Below are positions 11,849 through 24,104 of a DNA stretch of 64,000 nt, piece by piece; the stretch's first letter is position 1, and each line of letters begins with the position of its first letter. Under the pieces are notes generated by a model. It was not told the origin of the DNA. It did not search any database and saw nothing but the letters and a program-made list of their open reading frames with translations. The DNA comes from Acanthacorydalis orientalis. Lineage: Eukaryota; Arthropoda; Insecta; Megaloptera; Corydalidae. The stretch is from contig CM068325.1 of the NCBI GenBank assembly GCA_034766995.1, positions 3,429,668 through 3,493,667 of the forward strand, given 5' to 3'. The translations under genes and the position numbers were made by a program.

Positions 11849-12000
11849 ATAACTGGAGAGTTCAAGAGAGAGGCAGATCTATAAATTAACAGAAATATGA
11901 GCAGATAGACCGGGCAATTAATATTTATTAATTGCTCTGTCTATTTGCCTATATTTCTGTTAATTTCCAGATTTGTCTCTCTTTCGAACTCTCCAGTTAT
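11849..12000. repeat. 152-bp fold-back hairpin
   Basis: ataactggagagttc at 11849 is matched by its inverse at the end (12000). Inner segments aattaacagaaatat and gcaattaat are likewise mirrored, centred near 11925. Arms are about 70 bp with few mismatches and almost no spacer. It could come from a fold-back element or a palindromic duplication inside the GATA repeat. Confidence 0.85.
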
Positions 12001-12715
12001 CTACTACAGAGATAGATAGAAGGATAAATAGACAAATAGACAGATGAATAAGGTTGGCAGATGAATGAAGATTTCAGTAGATAGACATATATGTAGATAA
12101 ATAACAAGATAAATTGAGAATTTAATGTACAGATAGATAAATACAGAGATAGACAGATATATAAACTTACAAGCAAATTGAGTGGCAAATAAATGAAGAA
12201 TTTAACGGACATGGAGATTAATAGAAAGATAGACAGACGGATTAAGAGTTAAATCGAAAGACGGATGAATACAGAGATAGATAGATAGATAAATAGACAA
12301 ATAGACAGATTAATAACGTTGGTAGATGAATGAAAAGTTCAGTATATAGACAGATATGTAGATAAATAACAAGATAGATAGATACATTGAGAATTTAATG
12401 TAAAGATAGATAAATACAGAGATAGAAAAATAAATAAATAGAGAAACAGATTGTGTGGCGAATAAATGAAGAATTTAATAGACGGACAGATATGGAGATT
12501 AATAGAAAGATAGACGGACGGTATAAGAGTTAAATCGAAAGATAGATAAATACAGAGACGGTCAGATAAATAAATAGACGAATAGAGAGATTAATAAGGT
12601 GGTAGATGAATGAAAAGTTCTGTATATAGACAGATATGTAGACAAATAACAAGATAGATAGATAAATTGTGTGATGAATGTAAAGATAGGTGAATACAGA
12701 GACAGAGAGATCCGT

Positions 12716-13023
12716 CTATCTTGTCACCAATCCACACACCAGTCTGTCCATTGAATTAATGATTTATCTACCACCTTATCTGTCTATTTGTCTATTAAAT
12801 TATCTGTTTATCTCTGTGTCGATCTATCTTTCGATTTATCTCTCAATTTACTCGTCCGTGTTTCTATAAATCTCCATACCTGGCTATCCGATATGCTCTT
12901 CGTTTATCTACCGTTCAATCTATTTGTCTAGTTATCTCTTTGTGTATCTATCCACCTATCTACCTCCCTATTTGTTCTTTGTCTCTCCTTCTTCCACTCT
13001 CTCTCTCTACAAATACATATACA

Positions 13024-13072
<49 letters not shown>
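12716..13072 (-). repeat. TATC-type repeat then TA tract
   Basis: The strand sense of the repeat switches here: tctatc, tgtctatt and atctctgt words replace the agata words to the left. About 44 bp of TA follow at 13029-13072. Confidence 0.8.
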
Positions 13073-13076
<4 letters not shown>

Positions 13077-13844
13077 ACATATATACGAATACAAAAGCAC
13101 AAACGAACCCCATTCGATGATTAACAGCGCGCATACAAGCCAAAAACATTCATGGCGCGTGTAACAAAAGCCCGTCGTTGCACAATGCGAATCCGAATGG
13201 ATTCGACGAGCATACGACCGGTTGATGAAAGGGAACGAGTCGTGATTTGTGGGCGCGCGGGCGGATCCGCGTGCCGTCGGGCGAACAGCACATCCGTGCA
13301 TACACAAAGAAAAAAAAGAAAAATCCCGGCGACACGAACGACCGGCGCGCGCCATTGTCGAACGGTCGGACGGCGAGTCGCCCGTCGCCCGAGAAAATCA
13401 TTTTTATTGTCCTCGCGTTGCATCCAGGTGCCGCTGTCGATTACCGCCCACGCCCGTCGACCATTGTCACGTGTGCCGCAACAACGACAATAATGATAAT
13501 TTTTGTCTCGTGCTGTAATATCGTAGAACGTGATCCGAACGCTGTTTCTTTTATTCTTTCAGCGGACGACGCTCTGCCGTACGATCCGCCGTCGCTGGCC
13601 GACGTTTCGGTCCGTGCCGTCGACGGGGAGGATGATTTACAACCGCTGTTCGTTATCAATTCGAACGAGGAACGGGAGCGGACGGACCGGACGACGGGGA
13701 TAGTTCGAGAGATCGGATCGTTTTCTGTTCTTTTTTTTCTTACACCGAACGGGTCGACTGTGTCCGCCGCAAGACACTTGTCCGCAGGTAAGGAAGAACT
13801 ACGATTTTTTTTTCTCATATTTTATCTCTCTACGATCTCGTTTC
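13073..13844. other. CpG-rich spacer between the repeat arms
   Basis: The sequence is single-copy and CpG-rich, with open frames up to about 125 codons on each strand and a 259-codon frame that runs on into the TATC repeat. None is recognisable as a protein; overlapping frames on both strands suggest chance in GC-rich DNA. Confidence 0.55.
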
Positions 13845-14450
13845 ATTCATTTACCAGTAAACATATTCATATATCTCTCTATCTCTGCATCTATCAATCT
13901 TTACATTTATCATTGAACTTATTTATCTATCTATTGAATTATTCATTCATCTCCAATCATATTTATCACTATATTTGTCTATTTATCTATATATCTATCT
14001 CTGTATTCATCTATCTTTCGATTTAACTCTTAATTCGTCCGTCTATCTTTCAATTAATCTCTATATCTGTCTGTCTATTAATATCTTCATTCATTGGCCA
14101 CTCAATCTGCTTGTCTGTTTATATATCTGTCTATCTCTGTATTTATCTATCTTTACATTCATCATTCCATTTATCTGTCTGTCTTGTTATTAATCTACAC
14201 ATCTGACTATCCACTGAACTCTTCATATATCTATCACCCTATTCATCTATCTATTTAACTACCTATTTATCTCTGTATGTATCTATCTTTCAGTTTAACT
14301 CTTAATTAAGCCATCTATCTTCCTAATAACCTCCATATCTGGGTATCTATTGACCTCTCCATTCATCTATTCATTAAATCTATCTGTCTATCTATCTACC
14401 TATCATTCTGTCGATCTCTGTATTTATCTATCTTTTGATTCATCTCCAAA

Positions 14451-14495
<45 letters not shown>

Positions 14496-14681
14496 AATAA
14501 TTAATCCCTCTATCTGTCTATCTTCCTATTAATCTCCATATCTGTCTCTCTATCGAATTCTTCATTCATTTACCACTCACTCTGTTCGTCTATTTGTGTA
14601 TCGCACTATCTCTGTATTTATCTATCTGTTCAATTATCTCCGAATTTGTCTATCTATCTTGTTAGCATATCTTTAATTATT

Positions 14682-14733
<52 letters not shown>

Positions 14734-14752
14734 TAAATATATATATATATAC
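13845..14752 (-). repeat. GATA-type higher-order repeat, inverted arm
   Basis: Read on the minus strand this matches the forward arm at 11690-12715: phrases such as attgagtggcc.atgaatga, agttaaatcgaaagatag and atacagagatagaca are shared. Phrases ttcattcatt..ccactcaatct recur at 14086 and 14561. TA tracts interrupt it at 14454-14493 and 14683-14752. Confidence 0.85.
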
Positions 14753-16319
14753 ATACTTTTCTGTCTAGATCCTGTCAAGAAACATCAAGTCTTGGATGCA
14801 GATACGAACAGTGTTCGTTTCAAGAAAGACTCGTGCATGAAAACACTTCAGTAAGCGTTCTAACATATTTATATCACTTGTAAGTCGGTTCTCGCACTCT
14901 CGCCTCGCCGATACAGAGATATGAACACGAGTCTCACCAGTCTAAGACACGTCTACCGAACGTACACGCCAGTTCCGTTAAACTATCACCACCTGAAATC
15001 GTCGACCTGTTCGAAACTGGACACGTCGGAGAAATGTCTCACGGCCTCTGAGAAACGCGTCCGTCGGGCGCGCGGACGTCTCCGTGCCGATCGTCCCGCG
15101 TCCCTCTCCTCACCGCTCGACCCGCGACCCGCGCTGTATCGTTCCGGCGAAAGCTCTTAACCTCGAGTCAATCGAAAGCGCTCCGACGACATCGGTGTCG
15201 TGTTTGTTTGTTTTTCTTTTGCCGGACGGCGATCGGAATTGAAGGCGATCCGGACCGCTGACCCTTCACAATATGCTTATAAAAATGTGTGCGTTTGCGT
15301 GAGGATAATCGTCGATTTCGTCCGCGTCGAATGTGTGTTTAAAGAGGCCCGGCACCGTCCTGTATAAACTTCGAGTTTTTATACGAGAGACATAAGAGGA
15401 GGTGTCTGTCAGTCAGTCAGTCAGTCGGCGAGTGGCTGATAAAGCTCGACGACGACGCCGTCGCCGGGTGAAACAGCATCGAAGCGGCGGGAATTCAATT
15501 ACGTTCCATAATTCAGGCGTCGCCTCAAAATGGTACGTGGGTCGGTAATAAGACAGTCGCTCTCCTTGTGTGTGTGTGTGTGTGTGTGAAGACAGAAACG
15601 AGACGGATCGATCTATACAGAAACGGATGTGTACAAAAACGTACACGCGGTTCGGTTCTTCCCCGTCGCTCGCATTCGACGCGCGACCGGGATTCGAACG
15701 GATGCACGCGCTGGGATTCTCTCCCGCATCGAGTCGCTGTTCTCCGCCCTGTCGGTCGGTCCTCGTGCGTGCGAATTTAAAGTTCTATCGTGCGTGCGTG
15801 CGTGCGAGTAGGTGTGTGTGTGTGCGTGCGGTCGCGGTGCCACGAACCGTACGGTTTCATTTTTTCGATCGGGAGGAGCGCGCCCGGCGGGGGCGAAACG
15901 ATTCGGAATTAAATCGTCGGTCCGTACGGAAAATTGAAACGAAAGTAGTACGGATTATTAGATTGTTTTTTTACGATCCGTATTCGTACTGTCTGTCTCT
16001 CTGTCTCATCCACTCATTCACTCTCACACACACATACACACACACACACACACACAGGACGAACGTCTGACATGCTGAATTCGTTTTCGGAAATCGATTG
16101 TTTTCGTCGACGCGCCGACCGGAAGAAGTGTTCAATGAATCGATTGATGCTGATTCTATTTTTGAAATATCCGATTTGTTTCTCTATGTGGGTGTTTGTA
16201 TAAATATATATATGTATATATATATAGATAGATAGACAGATTGATAGAGACAGAGAGAAAGTAAGAAATAGGGGATGGAACAGAAATCCTTCCACATTCA
16301 CTGAGACATTGTCGAAGAG
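14753..16319. other. CpG-rich block with GT/CA and GATA runs, no gene recognised
   Basis: A GT run is at 15567-15588, gtgcgtgcgtgcgtgcg near 15789, CA at 16022-16056, and TA then gataga at 16203-16245. Frames up to 166 codons (15570-16070) start in the GT run and end in the CA run, which argues against a gene. Confidence 0.55.
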
Positions 16320-16790
16320 TGCTGCTTACTGTTTGATTTCTGATTTCGCGTCGAGCTCGAAAGTACTCCGTTCTTGTTTATCGGCATGTCGATTAAAAGA
16401 GAAGGAACACAGCATGAGACAGATGTACGATCATCAAACAGATGAGAGGAAAATAGATTGAAAGTGGATTTGTGTTAGAAATCTTTCCATATCTGCGTTT
16501 TCTGATTTCTTTTCGAGCTTGAAAGTATTCCATTCTTGTTTATTGACATGTCAATGAAAATAGGAAGACTACAACATGAGACAGATGTACGATATTCAAA
16601 TAGATGAGAGGAAAATAAACTGAAAGAGGATTTGAATTAGAAATCTTTCCATTTCTGTGTTTACTGATTGATTTCTGATTTCTTTTTGAGCTTGAAAGTA
16701 TTCCTTTCTTGTTTATTGACATGTCAATGAAAATATAAAGACTACAGCATGAGACAGATGTACGATCATCAAATAGATGAGAGGAAACGA
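16320..16790 (+). repeat. Tandem array, about 162-173 bp units
   Basis: tctgatttc recurs at 16339, 16501 and 16674. Each unit carries cttgtttat.g.catgtc and catgagacagatgtacgat. The units are well conserved compared with other arrays in the intron. Confidence 0.85.
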
Positions 16791-16965
16791 GTGTGAAAAT
16801 CGATCACTGGACATTTCCGGGAACACCGGTCACGTCCCTGATCTAATTAGACTTGTTTTAAACATTCGAAGCGACTTCGTAGAAATATGACCGACTTACT
16901 TTAAACTTTTTTCAAACAGTTCATACTTTTTTATCCGTTTAACACAGAAACACAATCGCACACAG

Positions 16966-17012
<47 letters not shown>

Positions 17013-17572
17013 ATACATGTATATGTGTGTGTGTGCGTGTTGATCAAATTCCATCCCTCGCACCGATCCCTCCACGCACGCACGTCGCAAAACTTGAAAA
17101 TAACTACCGGCTCGTTTCGGCGCCGTTAATAACCGTTGCGGTCGCATAACTTCATCTATAAACGGCAACAGGCTATTCGTTAGACGACGCGGGACTGTTG
17201 TATAGCGGCTCGCATAGACGCACGCACGCAACTCCCTCGTGTGTAGTTTTTTTTTTACCTCCCCCGCGCGGCGAGCAAAAAAAGAAACGAGGACGATCCG
17301 TCGTGTGTCGACGTCTGTCTGTGTCTCTGTGCGTTCGTGCGGATGTATGTGTGTATGTGGATGCGTGTGCGTGTGTGTCGATGTATGCGTGCGCGTTCTG
17401 CTATCTGGAAAACGGCAAACGGATGTGTTGTTCGTGTGCGAGATACGAACTGGACGACGTCGTGTAATAATACAGTCGCGATTTCCGACAAGTCAGATTT
17501 ACGGTGTCTGAATAGCAAATTGAGTTGTATTTAAATTGCCTTCGGGGCGGTGTACAAGGACAGAGCGAGCGA

Positions 17573-17612
<40 letters not shown>

Positions 17613-17618
17613 AAATAA

Positions 17619-17671
<53 letters not shown>

Positions 17672-17984
17672 AAAGATTGGCAAAGAACAGATTGTGATTT
17701 ATGTAACACGGCCGCACGAAACAACCAAAGAAATTACAACGAATGTCGGAGAGAAGTCTTCTCAATCGGCTCAATTGACTTGCAAAAGAATTCGCTCGAA
17801 GGCCGAATCGTTAACGTTCACATGAAACGTATTATCGTGACGGTCTTTGTCCTCCTCGATGATCCGAACGTCTGCGACATGTGCGAAGATGGCGCGCGTA
17901 AAAAGACCGGTAGTCGAGTCGAGATTAGAGAGAGGATCCGATGACGAACGAAGGATGTATTATTAATTTATTGCCGAGGACGAA
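16791..17984. other. Mixed intron sequence with TA and GA/TA/CA tracts
   Basis: TA/TACATG and GT runs lie at 16966-17040. A compound tract of GA (17578-17608), TA, CA (17637-17651) and TA (to 17672) lies further on. The CpG-rich part (17040-17480) has short overlapping frames without recognisable domains. Confidence 0.6.
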
Positions 17985-18600
17985 ACAGCTGCAGGATAAA
18001 AATTGGAATTTGTCGTCAATCAGGGATGTATTTTCTGTACACTGTGAAATTTCGAATCGATTCAGACGATAAACAGGCCTGTAGTAGTCGAAAGACTTAT
18101 AGATGTGATGTAGGAGAGTACATGATTGGATGTAGTGCTAGTTTTTAATTTATTGCCTAAGATAGAATTATTATAGGATCAGAATAAGAGCAGATTGTTA
18201 ATAAGGGATATAATTGTTGTATACTGTGAAATTTAGATTCGATTCAAACGATAAACCGGCCTGTAGTAGTGAAAATCCTGAAGGATGTCATGTAGGAAAG
18301 TACCTGATTGTTATGTAGTGCTAGTTTTTCATTTATTGTCTGAGATAGAATGATTCCAGGATCAAAATTAGAGCAGATTGTTATATAGGGATACAACTGT
18401 TGTATCGTGTGAAATTTCGAATCGATTCAAACCATAAACAGGCCTATAGTAGTGAATATCCTGAAGGATGTCATGTAGGAAAGTACCTGATTGTATGTAG
18501 TGCTAGTTTTTCATTTATTGTCTGAGATAGAATGATTCCAGGATCGGAATTAGAGCAGATTGTTAATAAGAGATATAATAATCTCCTCAGACTTTCGTTC
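17985..18600 (+). repeat. Tandem array, about 182-bp unit
   Basis: The core acaggcctgtagtag (one unit accgg) lies at 18073, 18255 and 18438 (182, 183). ccaggatc-type anchors at about 17992, 18174, 18356 and 18538 give the same period. The core is shared with the arrays at 20.4-22.0 kb and, in part, at 24.1-27.2 kb. Confidence 0.9.
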
Positions 18601-20261
18601 CGGGATCGACTGTTATCCCGATTTCATGTTCATGTTATTTTCGCAAGCCCACTTTCGTACACGGAATTTTTTTCTCGAGTACTCGAGCCACGAACGCGGC
18701 TCGGAAATGATCGACAGTCGTTTCCGGGCGATTCTTCTAATTGCATGTGTGATGAATGTTAATTACCGACTGTGTTGTTCCAGTATCGACCCCTTTATCT
18801 CTCGCACTCTCTCCCTTTACACACAGATGGATATGCGAGAGCGTGTGCGTGTGTGTGTAAGACACACTGACAAACATTCCGGTTGATCTTTCTACAATAA
18901 ACAGACAGGTTCGATCCGAGTGCGCGAGAGCGATTCGGCCTCCGGTTCCGACACCCTCTACACAAAGGATGACACACACGGCACACAGACGGAGACGCAG
19001 TGTCTTTCCCTTGAAACCTTTTGTGTATTAGTGCCCCACTGTCGTCTGTTCTCGCATCAAAGACAACTTCTTCTCATTCGGATGCTCGCCGCTGCTACTC
19101 CGTTTCACACCTACCGTCTTATTCTGTACTCCACACCCACACACACACTCACACAGTCGTTTTATACGTCACACTCGCTACATAGAGAAACGGGGGGTGT
19201 AGCTGAGCGCGTCCTGGACCCTTCGTTGCGTCGACACGGAAAATTGTACAGGAATTAATTTTTCTACTTTATGTGCTTTTTAACGGTCGTGCGAAAACCA
19301 TCGTCCGGATGTTTTACAAGGACGGATGAACGTTTTTAGTGGTTGTTAAAGTGTGCTACGCTCGTTCGTCCTCGAACCCACAGTCAGACAGTCGAACACG
19401 ACCACGAACACACACACACAAACACACAGATGCACTCACACACAAACAAACAAACACAGGCGGATGCACAAAGGCGCGGATAGACAAAAAGCGTTTTTTT
19501 CATCATCTCTCAATCATCTCTTTCATGATTCGTCGGGAGACGAACCGATACCCTCGAATAGACTTGTTAATAAGTAAATCGTACACGGAACAAGAATCGA
19601 TACTGTATTCGAAAGCGGGGCGAAGAGCGAGTGGAGAAATGAATGCGAACGCGAAGAAATTCAGAGCGGAATAGGTTTTCATGAAACGAGCCTCACCTAT
19701 CAGTGCGGGGTGATAAAAAATGCCGGTAACACGACGTGCGGTCCTCCGTATCGCGCGCACACAGACACATACACATGTATAGACATATTTATGAATACAT
19801 AAATCACGAACGCGCGACCGACATAAACGCTGGCGCATCTGTTTAGTTTTCGGTGCGCGCCGGCGATTTTCCGTGCGGATTAGGGCGTTATTAATTGGTT
19901 TCGCGGCGCGTCGATGATGCCCGCGCCCGTCGAGGACGGTGCACGGTGACGAGATGAAAGATGGTGTTTGCCGAACGGGCCGGCTGGGACGGAAAACAGA
20001 ACGCGGGGGCCCTCGTTATAAAAACAAAAAACGCGTTTGGATATTCCGGACGGGCCGCGCACGTTCATGAGTTATTCCGGGAGCGAGTTCCGCACCTCCC
20101 GTCCGCCTGTTATGTTTATCTTAAGAGGAAAAACGTCGTATCGGTCGTGGATCCGGCGAGGAGTCGCTCTAGAGTGTACGACGGATCGGAACAGGGGTGG
20201 ACGCGTGTCGAATCGGCACGGACGCCCGATCTGTCGGGACGGTTCGGGATTCAATAAACGA
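18601..20261. other. CpG-rich intron sequence, no gene recognised
   Basis: It contains CA runs near 19135-19156 and 19410-19455 and a CpG-rich block at 19830-20260. Frames up to 112 codons lack recognisable domains. Confidence 0.55.
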
Positions 20262-20305
20262 AGAAATAATAGACGGGACGTGATAGCGTCCCGTCTATTA
20301 TTTCT
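20262..20305. repeat. Perfect 19-bp-arm hairpin
   Basis: agaaataatagacgggacg (20262-20280), loop tgatag, then the exact inverse (20287-20305). It sits at the border between a CpG-rich block and the 182-bp array that follows. Confidence 0.9.
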
Positions 20306-20439
20306 AGTAAATAGATTTGTACGTCCTGTCGAATTCTGACAGGATCTGTTCGACTGACCGCGATTTCACTCGTGACAAATCTTGTAGCATTAAGACATTT
20401 CGACAAGTTGTCGGTTTCGATAGATTTTTAGGGATGAAA

Positions 20440-22030
20440 TGATTCTTGGATAAAATAAATAGTGAGATGTGTTTCGAAGATGTAGCTTCTATGGATTGGG
20501 AGATTTTGAAACGATTTCGAGGACGAACAGGGACGTAGTAGTGGAAAATCGCGCAGGAAGCAATTTAGAAAGCTTCTCTCTTAGAAGTTTTGTAAGGTTT
20601 TAATTTAATTCAGTGGATTAGATGAGTAAAAGATAAAACTGATAGTGACATGTTGATAACGGGTATATTTTCTATGAACTGATAAATTTTGAAATAATTT
20701 CAACTGAAAACAGGGCTGTAGTAGTGGAAAATCGCGTAGGAAGCAATTTACAAAATTCGTTTCTTACACATTTTATCAGATTTTAATTTCTTGCAAAACA
20801 TTAAATGATTCTAAGATAAAACTGATAATGGGACGTTAATAAAGAATGTATTTTCATAGATTGACAAATTTTTAAATAATTTAAACAATTAACAGGGTTG
20901 TAGTAGTGGAAAAAACATAAAGGAAGCAAATTCTCTCTTACACGTTTACCCAGATTTTAATTTTTTGCAAAAGATTAAATGATTCGAAGATAAAACTAAT
21001 AGTATATCGTTAATAAATGATATATTATCTATATTTTGACAAACTTTCAGTCGACTTCGACGAAAAACAGGGCTGTAGTGGTGGAAAATCTCATAGGAAA
21101 CCATTTACAAAATCCCTTTCTTACACATTTTGTCAGATTTTAATTTCTTGTAAAGGATTAAATGATTCGAGGATAAAACTAATAGCAAACCGTTTATAAA
21201 GGATGAATTTTCTACGGATTGACAAATTTTTAAATAATTTAAACAATGAACAGGGTCGCAGTAGTGGAGAATCTCATGCGAAGCAGTTTAAAAAATGTCT
21301 CTTTTACACGCTTTGCCAGATTTTTATTTATTGCAAACGATAACACGTTTCAAGGATAAAACTAGTTATAATATGTTCATACAGGATATGTTTACTCTGA
21401 GTATTTAAAATTTTAAATTTATTTAAACAACAAACAGGTCTGTAATGATATAAAATCTTAGACAGTGTCGTTGAGAAAACTTTTCACTTACACCTTCTGT
21501 CAGGTTTGAATTTATTGCAAAGGACGAAACGGTTCAAGGATAAAACTAATTACATGACGTTCATTAAGGATGTATTTTCTACGATTTATCAAAATCTTAA
21601 ACGGTTCGAAAGACAGACAGGCCTGTAGTAGTGAAAAATCTCACAGGAATCAATCTAGAGAATCCGTCCATTCTAGATTTCAATTTATCGTCAAGGATAA
21701 AACGTTCAAGCGATAAAACTAACCACGAGTCGTTCATAAAGGATGCGTTCTCTGCACTTTATGAAATTTTAAAACTAGAACAGGGCTGTAATAGTTGAAA
21801 ATTCGAAAGAACCTGCTCGAGAAATTCTATTGATTTTATAAATTTCAACATTTCGCCATATTTAAATTTATTGCGAAGGATGAGACGTTCCGAGGATATA
21901 ATCGGTAGTAATCCGTTTGTAAATGATGTGTTTTCTTTATACCTACGACACCTGAACCGATTTTAAACGATAAACAGGGCTGTACCGATAGGAAATCTTT
22001 CAAACCTCGAACTGTTTGAAAGAAAAATAG
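20440..22030 (+). repeat. Tandem array, about 183-bp unit, nine copies
   Basis: acagg..(c/t)gtagtagtgg-type cores fall at 20527, 20710, 20892, 21067, 21250, 21434, 21617, 21780 and 21974 (183, 182, 175, 183, 184, 183, 163, 194). Units also share aggataaaact and ttttaattt.ttgcaaa phrases. This is the longest array of the ACAGG family here. It holds no coding potential. Confidence 0.92.
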
Positions 22031-24104
22031 TCGATTTTTCCCACGAAACGGAGAATCCTTTTGAGATTTTCGAAATTCCACCGTGACTAATTCACGAATA
22101 AACGTCCTGGTCAGGTGTGAACGGTTGTCCCACGGTGTGCAGGAAACACAAACCGGATCCGTGTCTGTGCCGTTCGCAGTACAGTACCGAAACGTCGATA
22201 AGATATTAAAAACGAATTACGTTTCGTATCGTTTCACATACGAGGAGGACGAGGCGGAGGAGAATAGAAAAAAGAAACGTAGCTACTCACAACATCATCG
22301 TCCCGTGTTTGAAATGTGTGAAGGCGATCGTCCTGACAGTCAATATACGGGACCTGTCGCCCGTACGCATTTCACGACGACGTGTTTTCATCCCGGACGG
22401 GTCGGGGAACGCGGACGAACGGTTCTTTATAATCGAGACGGTCTATTTTTCCGAATTTCGATCGAACATGATACGATTCGAACGTTTAATCTATCAATCA
22501 AGATCATAAATCGATCAAGATGATAGAAGCGAACGAGGCTGCCTATAAAACTTGTTTCGATTTCGAACCGAATTTTCTATCATTTCTCATCCCTAAGAGG
22601 GGGTCGTCATTTTTTTTAATGGTCTCTCTGAAAGACAGAGTCTCTCTGTGCCTCTTTTGAGATTCCAATGCATGTTTTTCGGCCGGAGATGTCTTCATGA
22701 TATCCCAAACAGCACATATTTCATTTCAATTACGGTTTTGTATAAAAAAGGTGCTCATTAAATCATTTTAGATGAAAATCTACACCTTTGGAGATACACA
22801 GAAGGTGTTTTTGGGAAAAAGTGAGGCTTGAACACTTTCAAAAACTATAAAAATCATTTTTTAAAATAAGTATCGACTCAGTCGATTGATATGTTTCATC
22901 CAGGACGATTTATTAAACGTTTCTCATACAGTAAGAAATCAATCTTTATTCCTACATGTTTTCTGCACAAATAATCAGATCTCTGTTCGATTTCAAGCCT
23001 TCTGTGTCCTTTATAGCGATTTAAAACCTACATTCTTTCCATAAATATACCTCGAAGATGTCTCATTGTTCAAAGACGTCCCCTGTCGATTGATATTTCG
23101 TTCTGACTGATTTTTTAAACGTTCCTCTTCGAGTATATCCGGACTTTCTCATCTCAGTCTGACACGGCAGCGCATCCGCAAATCTGTATTTTTCAAAACG
23201 GGGAAAAAACAGTCATGTAAAATATCACTCGGTCGTCGTAATCGAAAAACAAACAGCGGAATCGACTCGTCCGATTATCCAATCAGCGCCCTCAATGAAT
23301 CCATCAAACGGACGACGATCTGCATAATGAAACCGTACAATTTATGACAGATCGTTGCGATTCTCGATAATGAGATTATTTCTGTTTCGTCCGTCCGCGC
23401 GCGCCGCTTCAATCATTTATCAGACAATTAATGTATTAACGTGCGACATATCTGTTAATTATCGAATTATCGAACGGACTTTTATCTCGCAGCGTGCAGA
23501 TACACCGACAATAGGGTGTCCGCTTGTGCGTGTGTCGAGTGTTCGATGCGGTTCCATCGAAACCGCACCGTGATGAATTCATCACCGGACGGAACTGTAA
23601 TCTGCACGGCCGGCTCCGTTGTTCGAAATATTTGATTTTTTTTTCGAACGACAGACATGCCCGTTCCCCTGTTCCCGTGTCGAGATTCTCGGAAATATTT
23701 TCAGAACCGACACATTCACAAAAACCGACCCCCTGTCCACGAATCGGCCCCCAGAACGAACATCGATCGGTCCGCGTAAGCCGCTTAAACCCTCGTCAGT
23801 CATTAATGACTGACACATTATTCACGGATCGGATCCGTCTATCTACAAAGGTATCAGTCCTGATTTATAATTGAATATAAAAACAGATAGATGCCGTAAA
23901 CAGGATGCTCGAAGTGGCGTCCCGGCGGGTTCGGTGCAGTCACAGGCCTGCGCGCCGCTCGAGATTCGATGAAATTCGATACAGATAATGCAGAGTGTGT
24001 TCAGTGTACACGCTTGAATATTCATTTTCGTAACGAAACTTGTAGTTTATCCACAACTAGACGAACTGTTTAATTGGAAAACTTCCGAGTACGTCGTGTT
24101 CGAT
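22031..24104. other. Mixed sequence, one palindrome, possible worn repeat, no gene recognised
   Basis: A 146-codon frame at 22083-22523 has no recognisable domain. gtcgattgatat at 22881 and 23085 may mark worn repeat units. A perfect 20-bp palindrome, gtcagtcattaatgactgac, is at 23795-23814. A lone acaggcctg is at about 23943. Confidence 0.5.

Larger units (their letters stand above)
11690..12715 (+). repeat. GATA-type higher-order repeat, forward arm
   Basis: The arm is dense in agata, gacaga and ataaatagac words. A higher-order unit recurs: gtagataaataac-type phrase at 12093, 12358 and 12638 (265 and 280 bp). Units contain aattgagtggcaaataaatg, agagttaaatcgaaaga and atacagagatag. The reverse complement of this unit occurs at 13960-14170. 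Confidence 0.85.

Noticed and set aside
13247..14026. 259-codon open frame on the plus strand
   Set aside because: Runs from a CpG-rich block into the TATC repeat; its C-terminal part is translated repeat (Tyr/Ile/Leu/Ser).
15670..15720. tRNA-like B-box (gggattcgaac)
   Set aside because: Stem pairing fails and no cloverleaf can be drawn.
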